Positions 26,305 to 39,657 of a stretch of 64,000 nucleotides of DNA are shown here, one piece after another. Origin of the DNA: Alitta virens (Eukaryota; Annelida; Polychaeta; Phyllodocida; Nereididae); NCBI GenBank assembly GCA_932294295.1, contig OW028581.1:16823662-16887661 (forward strand). The letters are read 5' to 3'. The notes beneath the pieces were generated by a model. It ran no database searches. It worked only from the letters and a program-made list of their open reading frames with translations, and was not told the DNA's origin. Each line of letters begins with the position of its first letter. The stretch's first letter is position 1. The position numbers and the translations under genes are program-made.

Positions 26305-26613
26305 GGAAAAAGTGCAGTTTAGCGAACCAAAATTTATGATCATATTTAGCGAGCCTCGTTGCTATGCATATGACGTCAAATGCTTGAATTCAATGTATGA
26401 CATCACAAAAGACCGCGGATATCATTTTCAAGGCAAGACATTGTTTATTTTTTCATTTTCTCAGGGGCTACCGACCCAAAAGCCCCGCTATGCCACACAA
26501 ATATTCTTATTGTGTATTAGCACAAAATGTGGCAAAAATTGTGATATTTTTTAATATTTCATGGACACCAAATATGGGCATAAATTTGGGTCTGCTATTA
26601 CTGCACTAAACCC
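26305..26613 (+). mobile_element. MITE-1 copy 1, 309 bp, 8-bp TSD
   Basis: It runs from GGAAAAAGTGCAGTTTAGCG to TATTACTGCACTAAACCC. A perfect 8-bp duplication AAAAACAT flanks it (26297-26304, 26614-26621). The subterminal inverted match (AGTGCAGTwwTAGCGrACC) extends about 40 bp. The second copy at 39338 is in the opposite orientation with its own 8-bp duplication, which fixes the ends. The 8-bp duplication suggests hAT or P-type transposase, but the termini are not the classic CAGNG of hAT. Confidence 0.88.
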
Positions 26614-29326
26614 AAAAACATAATTTTGTAAGATAAGTTTAAGTTTCAAAAACTATAGTAACAACTTGAGTAATAAAGTCTAATTAAATCAAAATCCGAA
26701 ACATACCTGAAAATTCTGACCGAGCCACAAACACACAAAGTGCTCATCATTTTTGTCCGGAATTCATGAAAGTTCCTGGTTATTCGGTTGCCATGGTAAA
26801 AGCCACATTTTTCACAGGCTTTCATTTTGAGATATTTAGTATGTTTAGTAGAACTCTGTTTCTCTCTTCCACCATTTCAAGTCTCATGAATCTTGTGTAA
26901 CTTGGATCCATAAATATTATCTTCTGGACAAACACCTAGCTGATTTTATCTCTTCTTTTGAGATTAAAATTTACAGATTTCTTATAGCTATCTGACATTA
27001 GCCTGTCAAGTAAATCCATAAATTAAACACACAGTTCATCACCATGGTAACACAGCAGTTTCAGTTTAACATCAGCAAATAATCAAATATAAAGGTGTGA
27101 AAATATAAACTAAAATGCATAATTGGCATAAATCCAGGTCAGTGTCAATAAATACACACAGACTATCTTCATGATCTTTAGATTAATTGTCAATATGCAA
27201 TTCATGAAATTGTCATATGATCATGTAGACATCATTATTTTTCTATGTCTATAAAAAATCCATAACCATATTTCACATTTGTTGGTATTTTGAAGTCTCT
27301 TATAAAATCAATACTATTGATCAATAAATAATAAGTATTGTGTGCACTGGAATTGAATAAGAATCTATACAATAATACATGTCACGTGAAAGAAGATATA
27401 TAGAATTTTCAGGTATTAATATCCATTACTTATAAATAGAGTGTTATATAACATCCACAATCCAAAGAAATGTGGCTACAGTGTATTAAACAATGTGTTA
27501 AAAATATATATGTAGTGTCAATCCAAGGTCAAGTAGCCAATTAAAGAACAGGTTGAGACAGCAGATTATTACATTAATAATTGCAATAAATATGTAATTG
27601 TTCTCTCGTTATTTCTGTATATGTCTTGTAACAATGTATATGCATGTAAGCATTTAACATTGTTTAATCCAAAACCACAAACCAAAATGATTAACCAATA
27701 CAATTAATTCGTTAATGTAGCTCTCCAAAAATAGTTTAAGTATCAATAGATGCCTAAATCACAGTAAATTCATATCCTGGTCAACATGTAAACATGTTCC
27801 ATGCATGGGGTGGATAACATGTGTAAGCATGTCAATGTCACTTCATGGACAGGGCAGGGCTTATCTAAAGGGATGCAATTAATGTTTAAATACAGTTCGA
27901 TGTGTTCAGTATAAAGTCAATTTTTATTTTAATATATGTGTGCAACAATAGAATGTGTTATGAATAGCCATGATAACAGAGTTGTGTGAGGACTGTATTT
28001 TAATGGAAAATTTATGACAACCAATGTAAATTGAGGTGAATTTCGCTGAAAAAATTTACAATGAGATTTCCAAAAAGGCATGATAAGCGGACTTAACTGG
28101 ATCGTAATTTAAAAATACACGAAAAAAAATACTATTTATTATTGTGAATTGTTGACAATTTATCGACTTAAAAGCATACACAAGTTAAATTTATGTTTAC
28201 CAGTTATCCTGTAAAATGCATCAATGTCGAAAATACATTATTAGCATAGCAAAAACGACAGCTTGAACTCATCAAGGTCAGACAATGTCAAAATACCAAT
28301 TACATGTTTAACACTGAAAGTATTTTTTTAATAAAATTATATACTACTCCATGTAAACTTGCCAAACCTTTACAATTTTCACTTAACTCGACAACATTAA
28401 ATTTAAAGAAGAAAAAGAGTTTTGTCAAACTGCCAAAAATCAATGCTCTATTAATCAACAGAATATCCTGGAATTTTTGCAAATATCAGCTATTGTATAA
28501 CACTCACAATTGATTATTTAAAAAAAAACACAAACAATACACAATGACATTGTTAAGGTCGTTGAAAATTTTACTGCATAGCTGGATTGACAAAGAGCCC
28601 TATTCAATTAATGAAAGTGATGTTCATTGTCACTCAGCTGATCACTGTTTTCGTGTTAGTTATGAGAGAGACCACTAGGCGGTCCCATGTGTCAATACTG
28701 ATTAGCCTGCCCCCTTGTGGTCTTCAAAATAATGTATTAGATGATCATTATTACAATGATACATTACACATGTTTCACTGCACATTCACTCATGTAACAT
28801 TGAGCAATTGTAAAATGATGGCAAGTATCTTTCAAGAATAAACTATCACATCAACATGATTAAGAACATCATGGATGAAGGATGACTAAGCCTTAGCATC
28901 TCATCATTACTTCTGCCTCTAGCAACCAATTAAATATGCTTAATAAGTTCTTGCTTCAAAAAGCAAGCTCTAATTTTTTTGGGCTCGCCATACCGTGGTG
29001 CCTTCCCTTAGTTCGAACCACAAAACACTAAAAACTAAATTTCCATTACGATAACACTCATAAACATGGCAAACGCATGTCCAATGCAGGAATAATATCT
29101 GACTCTACTGTGTCATATTCAGCTGACCATTTGATTTCACATTCTGGTGACATACAAGGATGGCTACTCTCAAAAATTAAACATAAAACATTCATAAAGA
29201 TATGATATGGCAATATTGCAACAATGGGCCTTGAACAATGCACTCATTGTGCCTGGCTCCAATAGATAATATTTATGTTGGCAATATACTAAGATATATG
29301 CATTTACATAGAACAATATAGAAGCA

Positions 29327-29392
29327 TACAGCAGCTATACAGCAGCTGTGCAGCTTGTGCACTGCACCTGCTGCAGCTGTATACAGCTGGAC
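29327..29392. repeat. CAGCTG-rich imperfect palindrome
   Basis: ATACAGCAGCTGTGCAGC faces CTGCTGCAGCTGTAT, with three CAGCTG and one CACCTG E-boxes in 66 bp. It could be a hairpin, an E-box cluster, or a triplet-repeat relic. Confidence 0.5.
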
Positions 29393-32180
29393 AATCTAGA
29401 AAAGTCAGCAGTTTGGGTAGATTCCCTTGGGAGGAATAACAACTGAATAAGGTGGAATACTGCATAGATCTGTTGCCATGGATACCATACAGTTGATGCT
29501 TAATATATGCAGATCCTTTATTTACCCTAATTTGATGCCTTCCCAGCATGCCAAGGGCGCATCAGCCCTTAAGAAAACACCAGGCAAGGGCATTTCTCAG
29601 CTGCAAGGGCATAGCTGCACAGCTCAGCATCACTCAAGGAGCTTTTATGTGACCTTCTCATGCAACCCATTCACACACCAAAATGTCCTTGACAATCATT
29701 AAAGCAGGACCTGCAATGCTATAGGTCTTCTGGCTAAAGGAGTTTCTTTAGATGGCTCCACTTCTTTATCAAGGGCTATATTGGTTTCATTGCCAATCAC
29801 TAATGCCTAAAAATTGCCATTACCATATGATTACGACTGCTAATGGAAATCATTGAATTTGACCATACTTAGTGGCATTTATGGGATTAAGATCATAGCA
29901 GTAGGTTACAACCTTTTTCCAAGTGCTCACTGCTCAGTTCACACTTGATATATATTTAATACAGACTGACAGCTGACTTTAAAATAATTCAATCAGATAT
30001 TAAATATCTAAATTGAAGAGGTAACAAGTAAACATTTATTGGAAATATGTTTTACAACGTGCAACAAATAGCCAACAATATCAATGATAGTGAGTCCAAG
30101 CGGACAGCTTTAAACTTAGTCTAGCGACTGAAAATATTATTAAAATAGATGGAACACCGGTTCAACCAAAATTCACCACAATCATTAGAAGGGATTTATT
30201 ATGATCATGTGACAAGACATTAATGACATTTATTATTGCACCCAATTCTCCAGCAGATCCAAAATATGCTCAACACTACAATTCCTAACACTTTAGAGGG
30301 CACCTGGGACTCATACCACCAAGGTAGTAAACAACAAATTTTCCTGAGAGGTCAGAGAAATCAATATTGTCAGAAAAGCATAGCTCTCCTTGGGACGTCC
30401 ATTTGAAAGATAAGCATTCTCACCAGGGGGCAGCAAAACAAATCAACAAGCACACAGCGCCCCCTTTTACATAGTGGGCCTACTAGCCCAGATCTGGAAA
30501 GAGAAACACAGTGAGCCTAACTCCTCTCATAATTCACAGGTCACCAGAATAATTGAGAAGCAAAGGTTATGGAATGCTCTGCCCTCCAAAGAAGAAGCTA
30601 TAGTTGACTATGTTTTTATTGTTTGTTAGCTTGTGCTTTAAACTAAGCAAAATATGACACCTCAAAAATTAAGCTTGAAAATTAACTTCAATACACAGTC
30701 AAGCCCACTTATAATAATGAACCATTTAGGACTGTTTTCCTTATTCATTTTTGTAACAGGTTTTTTTCTCATACGTGAGTCAGGTTTAAGCGACATGTGA
30801 AAAGAATTTGTTCAATACAATGACTTTGTTTTCACCTTCATTATAAAATGAAGACAAGAATAGACTTCATATGTTTATAAATATAAGCAAGGCTAAGTGC
30901 ATCTTCCCAGGGCAAGTCCACTTACTCCACGCAGTTTTTGTAACGTGGCCTTGCCAGATTTCACGGCAATTTTTTTTGCTGTCGCCCTCTAGCGGTAAAT
31001 AGACGCGTGACTAAGTAGGTCAGCCAATGCAAGCGAAGCACCAGCTTTCAAATTACTAAACCGTCACTGCAGACCACGTTGGTGCACTAAATATAGATAC
31101 ATTTCGTAAACAACCGCGCTGATTTGGCGCTCCACAGATCGCCTGGACCGATCAAACTGGATATGCACAAACCAGCTAATCATACCCATTTCTAGCAAGG
31201 TATATGCCGTAGCCGTGCGGAGGAGTGAGGCTTGCTTTAGGAAGATGGCTCACTGTAATATTTGGGACAATGCTAATGATTAGTATGGCATTATCTTGTT
31301 GGTATAGCAAGTGAATAATCATGATGATCCACCATACAGCTATATGCATGATATGAGTGGAGTGATCCTTTATTGATTGCATCAGTGAAGCCTCATCATG
31401 CTCATGTATGGCAAGAACTTGCCTTGTAGGAAGAAAAACACTGTCCATGGTATAATCCTAGATCTCAAAGCAATTGCCAATTAGTATACATACTACACAA
31501 GCTGCTGCTCTTTGAGAATAATTAATTACCACCAAGTCCCATAAATTAACACTAAAAACCCACATAACCACCTGCATGACCACATAACCACCTGCATGAT
31601 CTGATCAGAGGACCTGGTCATCCTCTCTGTCCAAACACTGCATAATATGCACAAATCCACACCTTTGCCACACTGTGCAAGTTGTCATCACTTCTGCACA
31701 TATTTACCAGTGATATTTGCATACCTGTCAATTGCAATCAGGTTTGTAACATCTTCTAGTCTATATAAATGTCACCTGTCAAACTACACAGGTGTAGGTT
31801 ACACAGAAATGCCTTGTGCAATCTATAGCATATAATTTGGCTATAGTAGACATATGTAAAAGGGCTATACACTACTACAGTATCATTATATTGTGTAGTA
31901 CCAACATTATTGCTGCAGACAGCACAGTGTGATAAAAACATTGACAGTGCAGCAAACAATATGGTACTATAACAGTGTATAACCATGATAGAGCAGATTT
32001 ATTTCTTGTTTCCATGGTGACTTTGTGCATGTGAATTAAGTACAAATTTGTCAAAAACTGTAACTGAAAATAGTGACAGCAGTACATCAGTCATGGCAAA
32101 TTGCTATCATACATTGTAACAAGTACAATTGGCAGTGCCAAAAGTATAATCATTTTGATAATGTTATTGAATTCATACTG

Positions 32181-32544
32181 CAGGGTATCCACTCAATTTT
32201 GAAAACAAAATTCCCTGTATTTTCCCTGATTTTTCCCTGTTTCACTAGATATTTTCCCAGGTGATTATTCTGCCTCTTGGTACCCAATAGCTGTACCTTA
32301 ACCACCAAAATACCACTAAGTTAATTGTAATTATTAAATCAACATAGTCCATTTCAACCTATGAAACTTAATATCTACAATAAGCCACACTGCCATCCAT
32401 CATTTTTCATTTCTGATCAAAATTATGTGAACATTTTACATATTATTAATATTATACATATAATTGACCAAATTCCCTGTTTTCCCTGAATTCATAACCT
32501 GTTTTCCCTGTTTTCCCTGTTTTCCCTGTCCAGTGGATACCCTG
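32181..32544. mobile_element. Short TIR element with TTTTCCCTG repeats
   Basis: It opens CAGGGTATCCACT and closes with the inverse AGTGGATACCCTG. The interior near both ends carries repeated TTTTCCCTG units (32215-32250 and 32473-32530). The CAGGG terminus fits a hAT-like MITE, but I could not align an 8-bp target duplication. Confidence 0.6.
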
Positions 32545-33052
32545 TACTGAATCTTCAATGAAACACGACTTCAGCAGTGACCAAAGAAACCTTTGAGTTC
32601 ATTCTACCAAAACATCCACAAATATTACACATGAGGCATCAATCATAGTGAATAAACTGTACACTATGAAGATTGCTCTTGTTTTACACCTAACACATTC
32701 TGAATAACCATTGATTATGTTACATTAACTTTGAGTGACACACCAATTAGCAACACTCGAGTCAATTTAAGACTAATTAAGATGACTCTCACCTGAAGTA
32801 GGAGTTGAGGACTTGCCTGAACAACATCACATCTTTGTACAACAACCATTAACAACCCGAGTACTACAGCAACCATTCAACAACTACATTGAGTGATGTT
32901 GTTGAGTAGTGTTGTTGCTTCATAAAATGACTGCTACTGGCAAAAGCAGAAGGTGAAGCAACCTTCACACCCCTCAAAATGCTCTTCAACCACCCCCCCC
33001 CCCCTTCCAATACACCCCTAGGATAGGATAGCATCCCTACTTATTTACCCTG

Positions 33053-33088
33053 CAGCAGCAGCAGCATCAGCAGCAGGAGCAGCAGCAA
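33053..33088. repeat. GCA trinucleotide repeat
   Basis: GCAGCAGCAGCAGCATCAGC is followed by further interrupted GCAGCA units. Confidence 0.85.
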
Positions 33089-33382
33089 TCTTACACCATG
33101 CATTGTCTATCCTGCCCCACAGATGCTTAACCAGCTTGTTGTTATGCTACTAGGGTTAAATTACAAGCAGACAATTGGCCCAAAACACTCCAATGGCCAG
33201 ATACACTAGCCTTAGGCTGCTTGGGCATAGGAAAGGGTTGTTTAACAGTGTTTAGCACTGTTTAGGTGAGGTGAAGTGGTTGTATTGTCTTACTGCTGTG
33301 TTGTGGTATTATTTCATGGTGTATAATAGTAATATTAGTTTATTATTATATTAGTGAGTACAGAGGTATTAATTAATGTCAG

Positions 33383-33567
33383 GTGGGTGGGTGATTAGGG
33401 CTTGACGTCCTGTATTTTTGCACCAGTTGGGCTAATTAGGACAGGCAGAGACCATGGCAATGAGACGAAGGATGAAACAGCCATCCAACTTAGACTCGAC
33501 CGGGAATCGAACCCGAGACCCAGCGGTTGGAAGCCCAGAGCGCTACCTCTGAGCTAGGCCCCCGCCC
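33383..33567 (-). mobile_element. SINE-A copy 2 (tRNA-Gly-derived)
   Basis: It has the same layout as copy 1, with A box GGCCTAGCTCAGAGGTAGCG and B box GGGTTCGATTCCCGG on the minus strand. A perfect 14-bp duplication TTAATTAATGTCAG flanks it (33369-33382, 33568-33581), so the insertion is comparatively recent. Confidence 0.93.
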
Positions 33568-33789
33568 TTAATTAATGTCAGACCCATGTATAACATACTT
33601 GAGCATGCTTATACCCTAGGAATATTTAGAACTTATACAAATGTTATAACGATTCAAGTCTGGTTATACGTGTCATTGTCCAGGAACAAAATTTTCGCCA
33701 AACTTTTACACCATTGGAGAAAGTGTTTGCTACTACCGGGTTTTGTTATAAATTCGCGAGCACACTTTTTATGAAAATCTGTTTATAAC

Positions 33790-33950
33790 GGCTAATAACG
33801 GAGCTGAAGGTCCCAGGTTCGATTCCCAGCCCGGGCACTGTTCATGAGCTACATCCCAGCTGGATGTCGATCGCATTAGAGGAGCCTTGCACTTGGTATC
33901 CATGTTGAGGCAAGTAAAAAGACCCCATCCATAGGGTAAATGTGTAACAT
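33790..33950 (+). mobile_element. SINE-B copy (tail lost)
   Basis: GGTCCCAGGTTCGATTCCC is the best-preserved B box of the family. It is followed by GTTCATGAGCTACATCCCAG, GTTGAGGCAAGTAAAAAGAC and CCATAGGGTAAATG. The CTCATCATTAC tail is absent. Confidence 0.65.
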
Positions 33951-35269
33951 GGCGTAGACTCCAAGCATTACAATATCATATTATTATTTCTAAATTGCTC
34001 AAAAGGCCATAACCACATGAATGACATTAAAATTATTGGATAATACTGCCTCATAGTACAGTTTGTTGCATGGAATTTTTGCAAGTACAGAATGTTCAAT
34101 TACAGCTGTACCTTCAACATTGTTCAAAGTATGTATGTACAGCACATCATAAAACATTGTATGCATGCAAAAATACACAACAGAAATAACTCTTTTACAA
34201 ACTATGCTACTTATGTTGCACTTTAACTGCAATGTCACAAAGCACAATTAATGACTGTTATTTTCCTGCAATATTCACATGATTAATTCCACAACATGAT
34301 TAATGTGCTCTGATGATGCCAAAGTAGTCTATTGGGAAGAAGCTATGATCATAATGATCAAAGGGAAAGTATGAAGCTATTTGTCAAGGGTTGGTCTCCA
34401 GTCTAAGGCAATATTGCTGCTAGCAATCATTCTGCTATGATATAGTATATACTCCAGACTAATAGACAAGTATAACATTGTATAACAACATAACATTATT
34501 ATATATTTAGACAATTATATATTGACTACTTTTTAGCAGTTGATTATGTAGCTCTAAGCCAATTAGAGTCCATATAAATGGATATGATTTCAATTATTGG
34601 CACTAGTTTTATAATCTTTAATCAATAAAATTTCAAAAAAACTCTAAAAATCCATGAAAAAACGATAGAGGAAATTGCAATTTAAGATGTATTTCGGAAG
34701 TAGTAAACACCCAATCTTTCCCGCCCTACCAAAATGGCGTAACCTTCGGGAAAGCCCAAACTTCATAATTACACGATAAATAAGTGGGACAGAAGGTGAA
34801 AATTAAAACAAATCATTGTATAATATATGATCACAGTCAAATTTTCCCCAATAAATCTGGGACTAAGAAAAAAGTACTAGATTGGTTACAACACTCTACA
34901 TGCGGTTTCCTTTCAAATGCAACAAAAACATGAACATATTTTACAGCTAATTCATTTTAGGCTCGGACTAATATTTATGTGTTATATGTACATGAATTGG
35001 GTAGGACTGTTTTTTTGCACCAAACCACAAGTAGAACTTCATGCAAAATTAATAGCATAATGCTGAAAATAGACCAATTCATCTTCATCATTTCAATGCT
35101 GCGGTTATCAATCATTGTCAATCGGATATGCACATTTAAGGGCCTAATATTTTTGCCAAAAAAGCAGGACAAATAAACAGAAATGCACCATGACATCAGA
35201 GGCCTGAAACAATGAATGGTTCTACCAAAACTTGTCATGACAGCACATATATCATGTCCATGCTGGAGG

Positions 35270-35545
35270 TCATAACTGGAATACAATAATGTCTTCACCA
35301 ATCAATCGAATCAAATTCTTGGTTGAATATTGAACTCGTGACCATTCCGCAACAGAAAATCCTTCCAACTGCATCACAAGTGTCCACACAAGAATCATTT
35401 CCCACCCAGAACTCGCTGAGAACGTCATCGAATCCAACTTCAGTTCGAAACTCTTAACTCGAGACAGATCTTCCACATCACTATGAACACCATACCAACT
35501 TCACCTGAGAGATCACAGGTCATATCTGCGCATGAACAATACCAC
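35270..35545 (-). repeat. Possible third tRNA-like SINE
   Basis: On the minus strand GGTCACGAGTTCAATATTC resembles a B box and TGATGCAGTTGG a poor A box. Only one copy is seen and there is no clear duplication, so this is tentative. Confidence 0.25.
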
Positions 35546-35806
35546 AATGAGCTGTCACAGCACAATAAACAAACTCTCTAAGAGCAAATGAGCAGTACAA
35601 ACGAGCAGTGCACCTGTGTTTACTAGAGCCTTCCCATTGTTGTAGAAAGTAGCCCAGCCTCTCCAACCCCCTTGTCTGTTGCTGTAAACAAAGTACATGA
35701 AATATGACGGACAGCTTCCAGAGCCTGACCTTATTATCAAAATACCCAGTGGGTATGTCATGTATAACCCATGGCAGAAACTAGGTGAGATGATCTGGAT
35801 GGGATC

Positions 35807-36008
35807 GACCAGGTGAAAATGAACCAAGTCAAATGGTCCAACTAGGTGAAAATGGCCAAAGTCAAATGGTCCAACTAGGTGAAAATGGCCAAATTCAAAT
35901 GGTCCAACCATGTGAAAATGGACTAAGCCAAATAGTCCAACTACATGAACTAGGTGGAGGTGAAAATGTAAGTCAAATGGCCTAACCAGGTGAAAATGAA
36001 CTAAGTCA
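35807..36008. repeat. 33-bp minisatellite
   Basis: About six units of AGGTGAAAATGGCCAAAGTC + AAATGGTCCAACT. The minus-strand reading frame through it (VGPF-FGHFHL repeats) is a by-product of the 33-bp period. Confidence 0.88.
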
Positions 36009-36211
36009 CTTTGCTAATCAGCTGCTAATATTAGTGTTGGCTGTATTAGGATCATTACAACATTTACAAAGCTAATATTGTAGTAATATACTTTACATAA
36101 CCCCAATTAACTTCTGCTAATTAAACCTGACATGCTACACCAAAGGTTGTAATCCAACCTACTACATATCAACTACATCATACATCATTTGTTGTCCATG
36201 TAATGCAGTGC

Positions 36212-36373
36212 ATGGTGGTGGGTGGATTAGGACTTTACGTCCTGTATTTCTGCACCTGATGGGCTAATTAGGACAGGCAGGGACCATGGCAATTAGTTGG
36301 ATGAAACAGCCATCCAACTTTAAGGCTCGACCGGGAATTGAACCCGGGACCCAGTGGTTGGAAGCCCAGCAAC
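36212..36373 (-). mobile_element. SINE-A copy 3, 5'-truncated
   Basis: Body and B box are intact on the minus strand, but the element stops at the anticodon region, so the A box is missing. TGCAGTGC flanks it (36204-36211, 36374-36381). The duplication shows that it inserted already truncated, as expected for target-primed reverse transcription. Confidence 0.87.
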
Positions 36374-39337
36374 TGCAGTGCTTGGCATACATTATCATTT
36401 AATTATTTGCTCAAATACAAGCCTGGGTGTTTAATTCATTCAGGAGGTATTTACCTTGCATTAGACCAGCAGATCATAATTTATAGATATTTATTGGAAG
36501 ATTTATAATTACATTTAAACATTATTTTTTAACTTGATGCATCAAAATATATCTAATCAAAATCAATTTGTGCCTAATTTACACCAAACTTCTGTTTCAA
36601 CATTTATGGTATTAGTAATGGCAACAACATGATCGCCACTTATCATACTAGTATTAGAATCTGGTCTAGCATGTATCAAACATGACATCAGTAAAATAGT
36701 ATCCCTGTATCATGTGTATACAGATATTACACTGAATTCAAAAGTATCTTTCACCTTGGCAGTGCTAATTGCTTCTTAAGAAATGTGAGAGACAACTCAG
36801 ACAAGTCCATGCACCATGACACAAGAAGCCAGAAAGTTAATAGAAATAAGTACAGGGCAAATCGGGTGACCTTGCATCTCAAGAAAATGTCATTGAATGT
36901 CACAGAATGACCTTTCATACAATCAGATTGAGTTTCACTTGAGATAATGCCAGATGGTTCAGGATAAACGTGGAATTATATGGAATCGCATACAGATCCT
37001 CTGATTTGATTTCTAGTCCTGTTTTATACACTCTTTATTATCCACAATTAATACATTTAAAATCAACAATGACCAAGTGCAGTTGCACCAGTTCATTGTG
37101 TCTGTAATCATGATAATACATGTGATTGATTAAGTTTTCATCACTGCTTAAATAAGTCATAATCACCTATTTTAACTCCATCTATGCAATCTATATAATT
37201 ATCGGATTTATTAACCATTGCAAACTGTTGAAAGAGATATATATTCATAACACTCATTATATAACATTTCCACGATTATCGTGACACCAAATTATGTAAT
37301 CAAGATAATATCATAAATACAGCTAAAATATGTCTGGCACCTTGGTGACCTTGAACTCCATACAAATCCATGAACATTTATTTATAACCAGACGTCTGAG
37401 GCTCAATTGTAAATTATGTAACCACCCAATAAGCAGCTGATGAGCATGTTTCGTATAGCCTTTCTGTCTTGATCTGGTCTATATAATGATACCTAAGTAT
37501 TGGAGTACTTCTTTTGCAACAGAATAACATACTTCCTTTACAAGTTGGCCATGTTAAGAGACTGCACGCATGCTACGAAAAAAAGTAATATTTTTATTAT
37601 TTATTTATTTCAACATATTTTAACAGGGTAACATAACAGGGTAACATTTTATGTTATTTCAAACCCCAAATAAATCATAGGAAATGTCAAGTCACATGAT
37701 GTCTATATTCATGATATTCATATTGGTCCAGCATGACACGTGTGTATTTATCATGTTCATGAAGTTTACACATAACCTTAAAGTTTATTGTTTATCCCAA
37801 ACCTTAAAGGCTATAACAATGTATAAGATTTACACAGATTTAGTTAAAATTTCCAGCAGTTATTCAGTGTGTAATAGATCTTCACAGTGAAATATTGATC
37901 GTTAAAACTGTTAAACATCATGAGCCTTCAGATTGTCCCTAGACGCCTTTTGTTTAATGTTTGAGTGGATAAGTTTAATTCTGTCAAGGAACTTAATTTA
38001 GTCATTGTAATAATTACTGATAAATATATGAAATCATTTATATTGACTTTAGAGACTTAGGTTGACATAGAGATAGTGCTTTTCTCCAAAACATCAAGTA
38101 TAGGCCTACAGTTAGTTATAGTAATCGGGCAAAAACAGCAGATACACTTTGTTCCTTAGGTAGTATACTCATACATGTAATCATTAAAGTAGCACTGTCT
38201 GTCAAATTTGCACATTAAAATAATGAAATAAATCAATGCTGCATTCTTGTCTCATGATATTTTTCACCATTACATAGTATGATACCCACTTTTGCACAAC
38301 AATTTAGTTTTAATTTACAATAAATAATATAAATATTAGTTTTTCATGCCATCAAAAATCTGATATGTAAACAAACCAAGTGATGATGTCACAATACTGA
38401 ACAATGGTGATGATGTCATTTCCATTGTGTTTCCAATGTTTTGGTCTGGATTTTCTCTCAATGTATAATTCATTTTTAAGTAATTAATGTCTTATAAAAT
38501 CATTAATTCTGACAATTTTCGTGTGCCTTGATAATAAAGGAAAATTTTCAACTGTTTGATAGCATCTTAGAAAATTGCAAATTTTACAGACAGTGCAACT
38601 TTAACATGCATTACTGTCAAGTCTGCAATTGAACTTTTCCCGAAGACATCGTATTTACACAAAGTCTAGTAATTGAACAAAGGCAGTGGAAACACTTCGC
38701 TCCCTAACTTCCACACTAAGGCTTACCCCACAGCATTGCTCAGTAAATTTTTCAATCAGTAGCTACTGAGGAAGGTCTGAAGATGCCTAATCAATCACAT
38801 CAACTTAAACTAGTGAGCGTGGCTGAAGGCAGAATCCATCAGCCTTGAACTCTGCGAGGGTTAATACACACTTCGCAAGAGGTTAACTGTCTTCTCTGGC
38901 TTTTCAGAGTTTGTTGAGTGGTTCCAATGGCCTTGGTGAAACCTCCTCTTCACACTTATCAACATGATCAAGGTGGTGCATCAACTGATAAATGATACAG
39001 CCCAATGTTGCAATGCGCAATGCATAGGATACAACGTTGCAACGCAAATGTATAGTATGATAAACTTGTGCAAAGCCAAAGTGCAAATGGAGTCTTATGA
39101 AGATTATGGGGGATTTCCACTTCTATAAAATTTGTCACATTGTCAAGCCATGAGGGACTCTCTAAGACAGACAAGCCATAGCTTCTCGAGAGTCTCGAAT
39201 GGAAGCCAGGACCAAGCACCCTCAGCAGCTCAGTAATATTGCTCAGACTAATTGCCCACTGGTCCAGATTCAGATTCCTTTTTATTCACTTAAAGCCAAT
39301 TGCAGTACATATGATGAATCAGATCAATAGATATATA

Positions 39338-39657
39338 GGGTTTAGTGCAGTATAGCGGACCCAAATCTATGCCCATATTTGGCGTCCATTAAAATTAAAT
39401 TTTTTTTAAATATTTCACATTTTTGAAGTTCTAGCACAATAAAAAAACATTTGGTGTGGAATAGTGGGGGTTTAGGGGCGGTAGTCCCCTAGAAAAAGCA
39501 AAAATAAACTGTCTTTACAGTGAATATGAAAACCGCCGTCATAACTACATTACTTTGTGACGTCATAAATGATTTCAAGCACTTTTACGTCATAGGCCTG
39601 GCAATGAAGCTTGTTAAATATGGTCATAAACTGGGTCCGCTTTACTGCACTTTTTCC
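39338..39657 (-). mobile_element. MITE-1 copy 2, 320 bp, 8-bp TSD
   Basis: Inverted relative to copy 1. It begins GGGTTTAGTGCAGTATAGCG and ends CTTTACTGCACTTTTTCC, flanked by GATATATA on both sides (39330-39337, 39658-39665). The interior shares the block GACGTCATA...TTTCAAGC and the subterminal TATGGTCATAAA region with copy 1. Confidence 0.88.

Noticed and set aside
34690..34760. TTTCCCGCC and AAAATGGCG as another MOB2 promoter.
   Set aside because: No first exon with a phase-2 donor follows on the minus strand within a reasonable distance.
35555..35911. 118-codon minus-strand frame with VGPF-FGHFHL repeats.
   Set aside because: The repeats follow the 33-bp minisatellite, and the remainder has no homology or splice context.
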